NCBI GenBank assembly: GCA_035761805.1
Contig: DASTQL010000055.1
Span: forward strand, 1-48,745
Length of the DNA: 48,745 bases
From: DASTQL01 sp035761805
Lineage (GTDB): Bacteria > Actinomycetota > Actinomycetes > Jiangellales > Jiangellaceae
Direction of reading: 5' to 3'
Shown here: positions 8,390-17,388 of the stretch, piece after piece
Numbering within the stretch: the stretch's first letter is position 1
How the letters are laid out: each line of letters begins with the position of its first letter
Notes under the pieces: generated by a model
The model's input: only the letters and a program-made list of their open reading frames with translations
What the model was told of the DNA's origin: nothing
Database searches by the model: none
Position numbers and translations under genes: made by a program

Positions 8390-9676
8390 GTGCCGCAGCT
8401 TCCCGCGCGTGCGGACGTCGTCGTCGTCGGTGCCGGACTGGCCGGTCTCGCGGCCGCCCGACGTCTGGTCGAGGCCGGCTTGGACGTGGTGGTCGTCGAA
8501 GCCGGTGACGCGGTGGGCGGGCGGGTACGCACCGACGTGGTGGACGGACTCCGGCTGGACCGCGGCTTCCAGGTGCTGAATCCGTCGTACCCGGTACTAC
8601 CCCGCGTGGTCGACCTCGCGGCCCTGGACCTGCGGCCCTTCCTGGCCGGTGTGAGCGTCGCCCTGGGGGGTCGGCACCACCTGCTGGCCGACCCACGCCG
8701 GCACCCGCGCGAGGCGGTCGGCGGCGCCCTGTCGGCGGTGACCGGCCCGGTGGCCAAGGCGCGCTTCGCCCTGCTGGCCACCGCCGCGGCGACCCAGCCG
8801 GTGGACCAGATGCTGGAGGAGCCGGATCGGACGACGGCCGAGGAGCTTCGACGCGCTCGCCTGCCCGAGAGCCTGGTCGAGCGGGTGCTGCGCCCCTTCC
8901 TGTCCGGGGTCTTCCTCGAGCCGGACCTGATGACGTCGAGCCGGTTCTTCCGGCTGGTCCTGCGGTCCTTCGCCCTCGGGACGCCGGGCGTGCCGGCGCT
9001 GGGGATGCAGGCGCTCCCGGAGGCGGTCGCCGCTCCCCTGCCCGGGGGCTGCATGCACCTGGGATGTCGCGTTCACGCGGTGTCGACGGCCGGGGCCGTG
9101 ACCAGCGACGGCGACATCGGGGCCCGCGCCGTCGTCGTCGCCACCGACCCGGTCACCGCCGGCGGGCTGCTCCCAGGTCTCGAGGTGCCACGGATGCACG
9201 CCGTCACGACGTGGTACCACGTGGCCGACTCCCCGCCCCCCACGCTGCTCGGCAGCCGGCCGGTCATCGCCGTCGACGGCCAGGCGCGCGGGCCGCTCGT
9301 CAACAGCGTCGTGCTGACCGCCGCCGCCCCTACCTATGCCACGCGGGGACGCACCCTGGTCTCGTCGTCCGCGCTCGGCGCGCACGGTGCCGCAGCCTCG
9401 GACCGCGCCGTGCTGGCGCACCTGCAGATCCTGTACGGGGTGGACACGCGCCGCTGGGAGCTCGTGGCGCGCTACCCGATCGCCGGAGCGCTCCCGGCGA
9501 TGCCGCCCCCGCTCGACATCCGCCGGCCGGTCCGGCTCCGTGACGGGTTGTACGTCGCGGGTGACCACCGGGACACCTCGTCCGTCCAGGGGGCGCTGGT
9601 CAGCGGGCGCCGGGCCGCCTCGGCGGTGCTGGCCGACCTGGCCAGGCACCCGTCGGCCCGGCACCACGCCAGCTGA
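8390..9676 (+). CDS. FAD-dependent amine oxidase/phytoene desaturase-like oxidoreductase
   Basis: A 428-residue flavoprotein. The N-terminal dinucleotide-binding motif is VVVGAGLAGLAAARRLVEAG (from residue 11), followed by the GGRVRT segment typical of the amine oxidase/protoporphyrinogen oxidase/carotenoid desaturase superfamily. The C-terminal FAD motif is GLYVAGDHRDTSSVQGAL. GTG at 8390 was chosen because AAGGAG (8379-8384) sits five bases upstream; GTG 8384 overlaps that ribosome site. The substrate is unknown and no carotenoid or haem genes are nearby. It is convergent with the MMPL transporter gene (18 bp between stops). Confidence 0.82.
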   Translation: MPQLPARADVVVVGAGLAGLAAARRLVEAGLDVVVVEAGDAVGGRVRTDVVDGLRLDRGFQVLNPSYPVLPRVVDLAALDLRPFLAGVSVALGGRHHLLADPRRHPREAVGGALSAVTGPVAKARFALLATAAATQPVDQMLEEPDRTTAEELRRARLPESLVERVLRPFLSGVFLEPDLMTSSRFFRLVLRSFALGTPGVPALGMQALPEAVAAPLPGGCMHLGCRVHAVSTAGAVTSDGDIGARAVVVATDPVTAGGLLPGLEVPRMHAVTTWYHVADSPPPTLLGSRPVIAVDGQARGPLVNSVVLTAAAPTYATRGRTLVSSSALGAHGAAASDRAVLAHLQILYGVDTRRWELVARYPIAGALPAMPPPLDIRRPVRLRDGLYVAGDHRDTSSVQGALVSGRRAASAVLADLARHPSARHHAS

Positions 9677-9694
9677 CCCGCGGATCACGCGACC

Positions 9695-11848
9695 TCAGGG
9701 GACCGTGACCGGCTCCGGCTCGTCGGACGGTGGCGCCGCCGCGGGGGCCGACTCGCGCGACAGGCGGCTCGGCCACCAGAACCGCGGCCCGATGTCGTAG
9801 GCGAGCGCAGGGACGAGCAACGACCGCACGACGAGTGTGTCGAGGAGCACCCCGAAGGCCACCAGGAAGGCGATCTGGGCCAGGAAGAGGATGGGCAGGA
9901 CCGCCAGCGCCGAGAAGGTTGCCGCCAGCACGATGCCTGCACTGGTGATCACGCCGCCGGTGACCGCGAGGCCCTTGAGGATGCCGGGCCGGGTGCCGCG
10001 CTTGATCGACTCCTCCCTGACCCGGGTGGTCAGGAAGATCGAGTAGTCGATGCCCAGGGCCACGAGGAAGACGAAGGCGTAGAGCGGGACGGCCGGGTCC
10101 GAGCCGGGCCAGTCGAGCACCTCGTTGAAGACGATCGCCGCAGTGCCGATGGTGGCGGCGAAGGACAGTACGTTCGCCACCAGCAGCACCAGCGGCGCCA
10201 CGAGCGACCGCAGCAGCAGGGCCAGCACCACGAAGATCGTGGCCAGGACGATCGGGATGATCACCCGCAGGTCGCGCTGCGCGGTCTCGGAGGTGTCGAG
10301 CTGGAGTGCGGTCTGCCCGCCGACGAGGGCCTCACTGCTGACCTCGTCGAGATCCGTCCGCAACCGCCGGACGGTCTCCTCCGCCGCCTCGCTGTCGGCC
10401 TGGTCGACCAGCGTCGCGTTGACCAGGACCTCGCCGTCGACGACGAGCGGCTCAGCGTCCGGTCCCGGAGGCCCGGCCACCTGCGGAGACGCCTCGGCGA
10501 CGCCCGGGTCGGCCGCGACCACCTCCAGCACGGCGCCGAGGTCGGCCTCCGGTGCCACGACCTGCGCCGGGCTGCCGGACCCGGCCGGGAAGTGCCGGGC
10601 CAGTGCTTCCTGCCCCTCCACCGACTCCACGCTGGTGAGGAAGAAGTCGGTCTGGGCCACACCGTCGGCCCGGAAGGCGGGCAGGAAGGCCGCCAAGGCC
10701 CCGAGTCCGATCGCCGTGACGACCCAGACGGGACGGGCGCGCCGTCCGACCAGCCGGGCGACCGCCGCCCAGATGCCCCGGACGTCGCTGTGTGGCGACC
10801 CGTACGCGGGGCGGAAGGGCCAGAAGGCGGCACGCCCCAGCAGCACGAGGGCGGCGGGCAGGAAGGTCAGCGCTGCCAGCATCGAGAAGGCGATGCCGAT
10901 CGAGGCCACCGGGCCCAGCCCGCGGTTGGAGTTGAGGTCGGAGAACAGCAGGGCCAGCAGGCCCAGGATCACGGTGACGCCCGACGCCACGATGGGTTCG
11001 ACGGCTCCGCGCAGGGCCCTGCGGATCGCGGTGAAGCGGGATGCGTGGTCGCGCAGCTCCTCCCTGTAGCGAGCGACCAGGAGCAGCGAGTAGTCGGTCG
11101 CCGCGCCGACGACCAGGATGAAGAGGATCCCCTGGCTCTGGCCGTTGAGGGTCAGCACCCCGGCGTCGGCGAGGGCGTAGACGGTCGCCGAGGCGGCACC
11201 GAGCGCCAGCAGGGCGTTGACGAGCACGACGAACGGCAGGATCGGGCTCCGGTAGACCACGAGCAGGATCAGCAGGACGACCGACAGGGCGACGACGAGC
11301 AGCAGGCCGTCGATCTCGCCGAAGGCCTCGGTGAAGTCCGCCAGCACACCCGCGGGCCCGGTGACGTAGACGTCGGCCCCTGGCGTGCCGCCCACCAGGT
11401 CACGCATCTCCTCGACCCAGGTCGCCAGGCTCTCCCCACCGTCGGCGTCGAGGGGCACGACGACCTGCACCGCCTGGCCGTCCTCGGCGGGGATCGGGGG
11501 GCTCGGGTCCCCCACCACCCCCGACACGTCGGCCAGCTCGCCGGCCTGGGCAGCGACCTGTCCCAGCTGCTCCTCGGTCACCGGCTCGACGAACTCCCAC
11601 ACCACCACGGCCGGCAGCAGCTCCTGCTCGGAGAAGCCAGCGGCGATCTCGTTGACCTGCGTGGACTCGGCGCTCGCAGGCAGGAAGGAGGCGTTGTCGT
11701 TGGTCTGGACCTCCGAGAGCTTGCCGGCGAACGAGCCGAGTGGGCCCCCGACCGCCAGCCAGACCAGCACGATCGCGGCGGGGAGCAGCCAGCGCAGCAC
11801 CCGCCGGGTGCGACTCCGGGCTGCGTGGGCGGGCTCGACGGTCGACAT
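9695..11848 (-). CDS. MMPL/RND-family membrane transporter
   Basis: A 717-residue polytopic membrane protein with the two-fold RND layout. There is an N-terminal helix (about 16-36), a periplasm-side domain, a bundle of helices including the SSD-like LLLVVALSVVLLILLVVYRS, then a second long extracytoplasmic domain and a second bundle with GIDYSIFLTTRVREE. This is the size and topology of actinobacterial MMPL proteins, which export lipids or drugs. The ATG at 11848 has TGGAG upstream. A MarR regulator is divergent 62 bp away, which fits drug or toxic-compound efflux, but the substrate is not deducible. Confidence 0.92.
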   Translation of the reverse strand: MSTVEPAHAARSRTRRVLRWLLPAAIVLVWLAVGGPLGSFAGKLSEVQTNDNASFLPASAESTQVNEIAAGFSEQELLPAVVVWEFVEPVTEEQLGQVAAQAGELADVSGVVGDPSPPIPAEDGQAVQVVVPLDADGGESLATWVEEMRDLVGGTPGADVYVTGPAGVLADFTEAFGEIDGLLLVVALSVVLLILLVVYRSPILPFVVLVNALLALGAASATVYALADAGVLTLNGQSQGILFILVVGAATDYSLLLVARYREELRDHASRFTAIRRALRGAVEPIVASGVTVILGLLALLFSDLNSNRGLGPVASIGIAFSMLAALTFLPAALVLLGRAAFWPFRPAYGSPHSDVRGIWAAVARLVGRRARPVWVVTAIGLGALAAFLPAFRADGVAQTDFFLTSVESVEGQEALARHFPAGSGSPAQVVAPEADLGAVLEVVAADPGVAEASPQVAGPPGPDAEPLVVDGEVLVNATLVDQADSEAAEETVRRLRTDLDEVSSEALVGGQTALQLDTSETAQRDLRVIIPIVLATIFVVLALLLRSLVAPLVLLVANVLSFAATIGTAAIVFNEVLDWPGSDPAVPLYAFVFLVALGIDYSIFLTTRVREESIKRGTRPGILKGLAVTGGVITSAGIVLAATFSALAVLPILFLAQIAFLVAFGVLLDTLVVRSLLVPALAYDIGPRFWWPSRLSRESAPAAAPPSDEPEPVTVP

Positions 11849-11910
11849 CGGTGGCTCCAGCGGTGGTTGTCGGGAAGACAGTCAGCGTACTGAGGATTAC
11901 GGTGGACCGC

Positions 11911-12357
11911 ATGGCGGACCCGGCCGACCGGAGCGGCCGGGAGGACTTGACCTCCTGGCCCACCGGCCGCCTGCTCTCCACGGCCGCCCGACTGGTGGAG
12001 CACGCGTGGTTCGACCGCCTGGCCGAGCACGGTCTGAGCCACGCCAGCCTCATGGCGCTCCACGAGCTCGCCGAGCGCCCGCTGTCCCAGCGAGAGCTCT
12101 CCCGTCGATGCCAGGTGACCGAGCAGACGATGAGCCGCACACTGGACCGGCTCCAACGCAGCGGTCACGTCCGGCGGGGCCGCGACCCCCGGGACCGCCG
12201 CCGCGTCCTCGTGCACCGCACCCCCAGGGGCGCCGAGACGTGGCGGCTGATCGTGCACAGCGACGCTGCCGAGCGGGACATCCTCACCGCCGTCGTCGAC
12301 CCGACCGACCTGAGGCAGGACCTGATCCGGATCGTCCAGGTCCTCGGGGACCGCTGA
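11911..12357 (+). CDS. MarR-family transcriptional regulator
   Basis: A 148-residue MarR-type winged-helix protein. The DNA-binding core is LSQRELSRRCQVTEQTMSRTLDRLQRSGHV, followed by the wing RRGRDPRDRRRVLVHRTPRG, and it is flanked by dimerisation helices. The ATG at 11911 is used; GTG 11902 is in frame and possible. It is divergent from the MMPL transporter and probably represses it and itself from the 62-bp gap. That gap contains a weak TCAG-n4-CTGA symmetry at 11882-11893, too short to call an operator. Confidence 0.9.
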   Translation: MADPADRSGREDLTSWPTGRLLSTAARLVEHAWFDRLAEHGLSHASLMALHELAERPLSQRELSRRCQVTEQTMSRTLDRLQRSGHVRRGRDPRDRRRVLVHRTPRGAETWRLIVHSDAAERDILTAVVDPTDLRQDLIRIVQVLGDR

Positions 12358-12397
12358 CGCCCGGAGCCCCGAGGCAGCCCCGGCGTAAGGTGACCTG

Positions 12398-13063
12398 GTG
12401 AGCGACGGCGACCTCCGGACCCGGGTCCTCGGGCTGTCGCCCGGCCTGGTCCCGTACGAGGAGGCCTGGGCCGAGCAGCGGCGGCTGCACGCCGCGCGAG
12501 TGGCCGGGGAGGTGCCGGACACGGTGCTGCTGCTCGAGCACCGGGCCGTCTACACGGCCGGCAAGCGCACCGAGCCGCACGAGCGACCCCTGGCGGGCAA
12601 CGGTACCCCGGTCCTCGACGTGGACAGGGGTGGCAAGATCACCTGGCACGGCCCCGGCCAGCTGGTCGGCTACCCCGTCCTCCGGCTCCCCGACCCGGTC
12701 GACGTCGTCGCCTACGTACGGCGGCTCGAGCAGGTCCTCATCGACGCCTGCCAGCACCTGGGCCTCGCCACCACGCGGGTCCCGGGCCGCAGCGGCGTCT
12801 GGGTCCCGGCCGACGACCGGGGCCCCGAGCGCAAGGTCGCCGCGGTCGGCATCCGGGTGGCCCAGGGCGTCACCATGCACGGCTTCGCCCTCAACTGCGA
12901 CTGCGACCTGGCCGTCTTCGACGCGATCGTGCCGTGCGGCATCGCCGACGCCGGGGTCACCTCGCTGAGCGTGGAGCTGGGCCGCCCGGTCACCGTCCGG
13001 GACGTGCTCCCGACGGTCGAGCAGCATCTGGCCGGGCTGCTCCCCGCGGCCACGCCGGCCTGA
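12398..13063 (+). CDS. lipB: Octanoyl-[acyl-carrier protein]:protein octanoyltransferase
   Basis: A 221-residue LipB that transfers octanoate from acyl carrier protein to lipoyl-domain lysines, the first step of lipoate assembly. Family motifs are DRGGKITWHGPGQLVGYP (76-93), RSGVWV, the catalytic Lys in ERKVAAVGIR (Lys146), TMHGFALNC, and the catalytic Cys in DAIVPCGI (Cys180). The start is GTG 12398 with AAGGTG upstream. lipA follows after 19 bp, making a lipB-lipA operon that serves the E2 encoded about 8 kb upstream. Confidence 0.97.
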   Translation: MSDGDLRTRVLGLSPGLVPYEEAWAEQRRLHAARVAGEVPDTVLLLEHRAVYTAGKRTEPHERPLAGNGTPVLDVDRGGKITWHGPGQLVGYPVLRLPDPVDVVAYVRRLEQVLIDACQHLGLATTRVPGRSGVWVPADDRGPERKVAAVGIRVAQGVTMHGFALNCDCDLAVFDAIVPCGIADAGVTSLSVELGRPVTVRDVLPTVEQHLAGLLPAATPA

Positions 13064-13082
13064 CCGACGTAGGCTGGCCGAC

Positions 13083-14030
13083 GTGACCGTCGCTCCCGAA
13101 GGCCGCCGCCTCCTCCGGCTCGAGGTCCGCAACGCCGCGGTGCCGATCGAGCGGAAGCCACCGTGGATCAAGACCCGGGCGCGGCTGGGCCCGGAGTACC
13201 GGGAGCTGCAGGCCCTCGTGAAGGACGCCGGCCTGCACACGGTGTGCCAGGAGGCCGGCTGCCCCAACATCTTCGAGTGCTGGGAGGACCGGGAGGCCAC
13301 CTTCCTCATCGGCGGCGAGCAGTGCACCCGGCGCTGCGACTTCTGCCAGATCGACACCGGCAAGCCGGCCCAGCTCGACCGCGACGAGCCGAGGCGGGTC
13401 GCCGAGTCGGTACGCACGATGGGCCTCCGCTACGCCACCGTCACCGGGGTGGCCCGCGACGACCTCGAGGACGAGGGCGCGTGGCTCTACGCCGAGACCA
13501 TCCGGCAGATCCACGCGCTCAACCCGGGCACCGGCGTCGAGATCCTGGTCCCCGACTTCTCCGGTAAGGCCGAGCTGCTGCAGCAGGTCTTCGACGCCGA
13601 GCCCGAGGTCTTCGCGCACAACGTCGAGACGGTGCCGCGGATCTTCAAGCGGATCCGCCCGGCGTTCCGCTACGACCGGTCCCTCGAGGTCCTCACCCTG
13701 GGCCGGCGGGCCGGCCTGGTCACCAAGTCCAACATCATCCTCGGCCTCGGTGAGACCCGCGAGGAGATCTCGCAGGCGCTGCGCGACCTGTACGAGGCCG
13801 GCACCGACCTGGTGACCATCACGCAGTACCTCCGCCCCTCCTCGCGCCACCACCCGGTGGAGCGCTGGGTGCACCCGGACGAGTTCGTCGAGCTCGCGGC
13901 CGAGGCCGAGGAGATCGGCTTCGCGGGCGTGCTGTCCGGACCGCTGGTCCGCTCGTCCTACCGCGCCGGCCGGCTCTACCGGCAGGCCCTTGACGCCCGC
14001 CTTCCCGCCGGTGGGAGGACCGCCGGCTGA
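13083..14030 (+). CDS. lipA: Lipoyl synthase (radical SAM)
   Basis: A 315-residue LipA that inserts two sulfurs into protein-bound octanoyl groups. Both iron-sulfur sites are visible: the auxiliary cluster Cys55-x4-Cys60-x5-Cys66 (CQEAGCPNIFEC) and the radical-SAM cluster Cys81-x3-Cys85-x2-Cys88 (CTRRCDFC). The C-terminal RSSYRAG supplies the conserved Ser ligand of the auxiliary cluster. Length and order match the family. The GTG start at 13083 lies 19 bp after lipB. Confidence 0.98.
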   Translation: MTVAPEGRRLLRLEVRNAAVPIERKPPWIKTRARLGPEYRELQALVKDAGLHTVCQEAGCPNIFECWEDREATFLIGGEQCTRRCDFCQIDTGKPAQLDRDEPRRVAESVRTMGLRYATVTGVARDDLEDEGAWLYAETIRQIHALNPGTGVEILVPDFSGKAELLQQVFDAEPEVFAHNVETVPRIFKRIRPAFRYDRSLEVLTLGRRAGLVTKSNIILGLGETREEISQALRDLYEAGTDLVTITQYLRPSSRHHPVERWVHPDEFVELAAEAEEIGFAGVLSGPLVRSSYRAGRLYRQALDARLPAGGRTAG

Positions 14031-14043
14031 CGGCCGGACGACC

Positions 14044-15390
14044 GTGTCCACACTCGGCTCCCTCGGCCCCAGAGGAGTGGTGGGCGACATCCGCCGCCGG
14101 GCCCGGGAAACCCCGCCGGGCCGCGAGCGACACGCCGACCTGCTGCGCGCCGTCGCCATCGGTGCCGTCGTCCTGGGCCACTGGCTGGTCGTGATCGTCA
14201 CATACGACGCGGAGCGCGGCATCGACGGCCGCAGCGCCCTCGGCGTCGTCGGCTGGGCCCCGCCGCTGACCTGGCTCTTCCAGGTCATGCCGGTGTTCTT
14301 CCTGGTGGGGGGCTACGCCAATGCCGCGTCGTGGCGATCGCACCGGGGCCGGGACGGCTCCGCCGCCGACTGGCTGCTGGGGCGCTGCCGCCGCCTGCTG
14401 CGCCCCACGACCGTCTTCCTCGCCGTGGTCGCCGCGACCGCGCTCCTCGCCCGTACGGCAGGGGCGGACGCCGCACTGGTGGGCACGGCGGCCTGGCTGG
14501 CGGCCCTCCCGCTCTGGTTCCTCGTGGTCTACCTCGTTGCCGTAGGGCTGACCCCGGTGATGCACGCCCTGCACGAGCGGGCCGGGCTCGCCGTGCCCGT
14601 CGTGCTGACCGTGCTGGTGGGGCTGGGCGACCTGGCCCGGCTGGGTCTCGACCTCCCGTACGTCGGGGAGGCCAACTACCTGTTCGCCTGGCTGGCCATC
14701 CACCAGGTGGGCTTCGCGTGGCAGGACGGTCGCCTGCCGTCCCATACCTCCGTGGCCAGGGCCATGGCGGCGGTGGGGACGGTGGCGCTGGTCGGGCTCA
14801 CCGTCGTCGGCCCGTACCCCCTGAGCATGGTCGCCGTCCCCGGCGAAGAGGTGCAGAACACCGCACCCCCCACGCTCGCGCTGATGGCGCTGGCGCTCGC
14901 CCAGATCGGGGTGGTCCTGCTGGCTCGCGAGCCGGTCGACCGTTGGCTGGCTCGCCGCCTGCGGGCATGGACCACGGTCGTCGCCGTCAATGCCGTCGTG
15001 CTCACGATCTTCCTCTGGCACATGGCGGCGGTCGTCGTCGTCGCGGTCCTGCTGGTGCCGACAGGCTTCGTGCCAGAGCCCGACCCGGGCAGTGCCGAGT
15101 GGCTGCTGTGGCGGATCCCGTGGCTCGCCGTCCTGCTCGTCGTCCTGGCCGTCTTCGTCGCCGCCTTCGCGTGGGCCGAGCTCGGCGCCCGCGGTCCGGT
15201 GGTCCCCGGCGGCCCAGCCCGCGCCCCGATGGCGTGGCTCGGCCTGGCGGCGGCTGTCGCCGGGCTGCTGATCGTCGGGCTCTCGGGCCGGGGGGACCAC
15301 GGGCCGGCCGGGCTCCCGACCGGGGCACTCGTCGGGTACGGCGCGGGGATCGCCGTGCTGGCCCTGGCGGCCCGGCCCGCCCGGCGCTGA
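14044..15390 (+). CDS. Acyltransferase-3 family integral membrane protein
   Basis: About 448 residues from GTG 14044 with roughly ten to eleven hydrophobic helices. The opening ERHADLLRAVAIGAVVLGHW carries the OafA/acyltransferase-3 signature (early Arg followed by a helix-1 His), and PVFFLVGGYANAASW is the usual second signature. The family O-acetylates or O-acylates cell-surface sugars or lipids using cytoplasmic acyl-CoA. The start is uncertain: TTG 13990 (overlapping lipA), GTG 14011, 14044, 14077 or 14080 are all in frame. The acceptor is unknown. Being immediately downstream of lipA, it may share its transcript. Confidence 0.85.
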   Translation: MSTLGSLGPRGVVGDIRRRARETPPGRERHADLLRAVAIGAVVLGHWLVVIVTYDAERGIDGRSALGVVGWAPPLTWLFQVMPVFFLVGGYANAASWRSHRGRDGSAADWLLGRCRRLLRPTTVFLAVVAATALLARTAGADAALVGTAAWLAALPLWFLVVYLVAVGLTPVMHALHERAGLAVPVVLTVLVGLGDLARLGLDLPYVGEANYLFAWLAIHQVGFAWQDGRLPSHTSVARAMAAVGTVALVGLTVVGPYPLSMVAVPGEEVQNTAPPTLALMALALAQIGVVLLAREPVDRWLARRLRAWTTVVAVNAVVLTIFLWHMAAVVVVAVLLVPTGFVPEPDPGSAEWLLWRIPWLAVLLVVLAVFVAAFAWAELGARGPVVPGGPARAPMAWLGLAAAVAGLLIVGLSGRGDHGPAGLPTGALVGYGAGIAVLALAARPARR

Positions 15391-15409
15391 GCTGACCCGC
15401 CCAGGGGGT

Positions 15410-16144
15410 TCATGTGCGGATGTGCCGGGCCCTGCGCCACATCGAGACCGCCATGCCGACGGTGAAGACGGCCAGGACCGCCGTGGTCGGCAGCATCAGC
15501 GAGGTGGCCTCCCGGGAGAAGCCGGTCCGCGCGGTGAGCACGCCGACGGCGACCAGGCCGAGGCCAGAGACCGCCCCGGCCCAGCCGAGCCAGCGCGGAC
15601 GGCCGCGGCCCAGGCCGACTGCGACGCCGAGGCAGAGCAAGGTCAACCCGTTCGTGAGGTTGAAGAGGGCGCTGAGTCCCTTCTCCACCGACCTGATCGA
15701 CTCGGCGACCCGGTAGGCGACCTCCTGCTCGGTGGCGCCGGGTGCTGACACCCAGGCGTCGACGGCGGCCTTCAGCGCCACTCCGTCCACCGCCATCTGC
15801 ACCGCGAAGACGGCGACCGAGACGACGGCGGTCACCGCTCCGACGACGCCGAGCGCGCCAGGCAGATCACGCTGCCGGGCGAGCGACCTCGCCATCGCGA
15901 CCAGGCCCAGGGCGACCAGGAGCACGCCGAGGAACTGGCCCAGGTGCACCACCACCCAGTCATGTGAGTGTGCGTACTCGTGGAATGCAGCGGCCGAGTC
16001 GTTGGCGTACGCCTCGTGCGGGTGCAGAGCGCCGAGTGGCAGCTGGCCGAGCAGGCCCACGACCATGGCGACGGCTCCGAGCCGGAGCAGGGCGGGGCTG
16101 TCGAGTCGGGCGGTGTCGACGCTCTGGATGGTGTCCGCGGTCAT
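15410..16144 (-). CDS. Multi-pass membrane protein of unknown function (last gene of the histidine-kinase operon)
   Basis: A 244-residue protein with about six hydrophobic helices and a polar His/Glu-rich loop after helix 1 (HPHEAYAND, FHEYAHSHDW). The layout recalls DUF4386-like actinobacterial membrane proteins, but I do not recognise it with certainty. The ATG at 16144 has GGAG seven bases upstream; ATG 16159 is in frame without a good ribosome site. It lies 41 bp after the preceding small membrane gene and is convergent with the acyltransferase. The context suggests it acts with, or is controlled by, the upstream two-component system. Confidence 0.7.
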   Translation of the reverse strand: MTADTIQSVDTARLDSPALLRLGAVAMVVGLLGQLPLGALHPHEAYANDSAAAFHEYAHSHDWVVVHLGQFLGVLLVALGLVAMARSLARQRDLPGALGVVGAVTAVVSVAVFAVQMAVDGVALKAAVDAWVSAPGATEQEVAYRVAESIRSVEKGLSALFNLTNGLTLLCLGVAVGLGRGRPRWLGWAGAVSGLGLVAVGVLTARTGFSREATSLMLPTTAVLAVFTVGMAVSMWRRARHIRT

Positions 16145-16185
16145 GTCAGGGCTCCGCATCGGGATGGTCGGGTAGGTACGGCCGC

Positions 16186-16611
16186 TCACGCGGCGTACTC
16201 GCGATAGCGACGGAGCATCACCAGCAACATGGCCGGGAACATGCTCACGTGGGCGATGGTCATGACCTGCCCGGCGGGGATGGTGCCCAGGACGTCGAGA
16301 CCGACGCCGGCGACCGTCGGCACGAGCATGGACGCGGCCATCTCGACGACGGCCAGGCGGCCGTGGCCGTGGTGCAGCATCAGGAGCACCATCGGCAGTG
16401 TCATGTTGACGGCCATCACCAGAGCCGAGACCACGGGCAGCTCGGCCCATGGGTCGGCGTGGCCAGTGCGGGCGGCCACCGCGGCGTACACCGGATTCAG
16501 GACGAGCATCCCGGTGTACATGGCGACGACCATCACCAGGTAATGACGGGCGAAGCGCCTCCAGCTCGTGGACGGGGCGACCTCGCGTGTGGCAAGGGCT
16601 GTGGCAGTCAT
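16186..16611 (-). CDS. Small four-helix membrane protein with Met/His-rich core
   Basis: A 141-residue protein with about four membrane helices. Conserved-looking polar residues sit in the helices: MVVAMYTGM, NMTLPMVLLM followed by LHHGHGR, VEMAASMLVP, and MTIAHVSMFPAMLLVML. The spacing of Met, His and Glu resembles a small actinobacterial membrane family I have seen given unreliable flagellar names; no flagellar role is supported here. The start ATG 16611 has AAGGAGG upstream and overlaps the previous stop (ATGA), so translation is coupled. Function unknown. Confidence 0.7.
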   Translation of the reverse strand: MTATALATREVAPSTSWRRFARHYLVMVVAMYTGMLVLNPVYAAVAARTGHADPWAELPVVSALVMAVNMTLPMVLLMLHHGHGRLAVVEMAASMLVPTVAGVGLDVLGTIPAGQVMTIAHVSMFPAMLLVMLRRYREYAA

Positions 16612-17246
16612 CGGTGCCCTCCTTCGCGGAGCAGGCTGGCGCCGACGACCGCCCAGCAGAGGCCGAGCAGCAGTGGCCATGCCGCGGAGATCCACGACAC
16701 GTCAGTGACCCCCGTCAGCAGCGCACCGAGGATCAGGACCGGCCCGACGGCGAGCATCGCGGTCCGCCCGGTGCGGTCGAGCAAGCGGGCGTGCGACGTG
16801 AAGATCCCGACGAGGACCAGGCCGATCGGGACGACCAAGGTGGCGAGGAGGCTGGCGAGGAGGGTTCCAAGCCCGGTGACCAGCTCGCTGTCGCTGAGGA
16901 CCCGGGGTGCGCCGAGTCCCTCGTTGGCGAGATCTTCGGTGCCGAGGGCGACGAAGAACACGGCCACGCCGAGGAGTCCCCCCGTCGTCCCGCGTGCCAC
17001 AGCCCGTCGAAGGCGCCCCCACACGCGGTCGTGCCGACGTGCCAGCGCGTCGATCGTGAACGCCGTCAGGACGGCGCCTGCGGAGGCCGCCCAGGGGAAC
17101 GCACCCTGGCGAAGATTGGGTCCGCTGAGTGCAGTGCTGATCACCGCGACCGCGCAGGCCGCGGGGACCAGGAGCCCGGCGATACCGCCGACACGCTCGG
17201 GGACTCCTACCCGCCGGAGGCGAGTGGGTGCAGGGGTAGCAGTCAT
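16608..17246 (-). CDS. Multi-pass membrane protein of unknown function
   Basis: A 212-residue protein with about six hydrophobic helices and short loops, for example IAGLLVPAACAVAVISTAL, VLTAFTIDALARRH, LVVPIGLVLVGIFTSHARLLDRTG and WISAAWPLLLGLCWAVVGASLL. No catalytic motif is seen. The ATG at 17246 has AGAAGGG upstream. It is the first of three consecutive membrane genes after the response regulator (142-bp gap) and overlaps the next by 4 bp. All three proteins begin Met-Thr-Ala. Confidence 0.7.
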   Translation of the reverse strand: MTATPAPTRLRRVGVPERVGGIAGLLVPAACAVAVISTALSGPNLRQGAFPWAASAGAVLTAFTIDALARRHDRVWGRLRRAVARGTTGGLLGVAVFFVALGTEDLANEGLGAPRVLSDSELVTGLGTLLASLLATLVVPIGLVLVGIFTSHARLLDRTGRTAMLAVGPVLILGALLTGVTDVSWISAAWPLLLGLCWAVVGASLLREGGHR

Positions 17247-17388
17247 GTCCGTGCCCTTCTGCCGAGGGCCCGCGGACCGTCGCGGGCCGTTGGGGAGAGG
17301 CTCGTCCCCGGGGCCGCCGAGCGGCATGGGGCGTCCCCGCGCAAGAACGTCGCGTCCCCCCGACCCGTCGAGGTACGGCGGCCCGTAC

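Noticed and set aside
11882..11893. TCAG-n4-CTGA symmetry between the MMPL and MarR genes
   Set aside because: Only 4-bp arms with a mismatched centre; too short to call an operator without conservation data.
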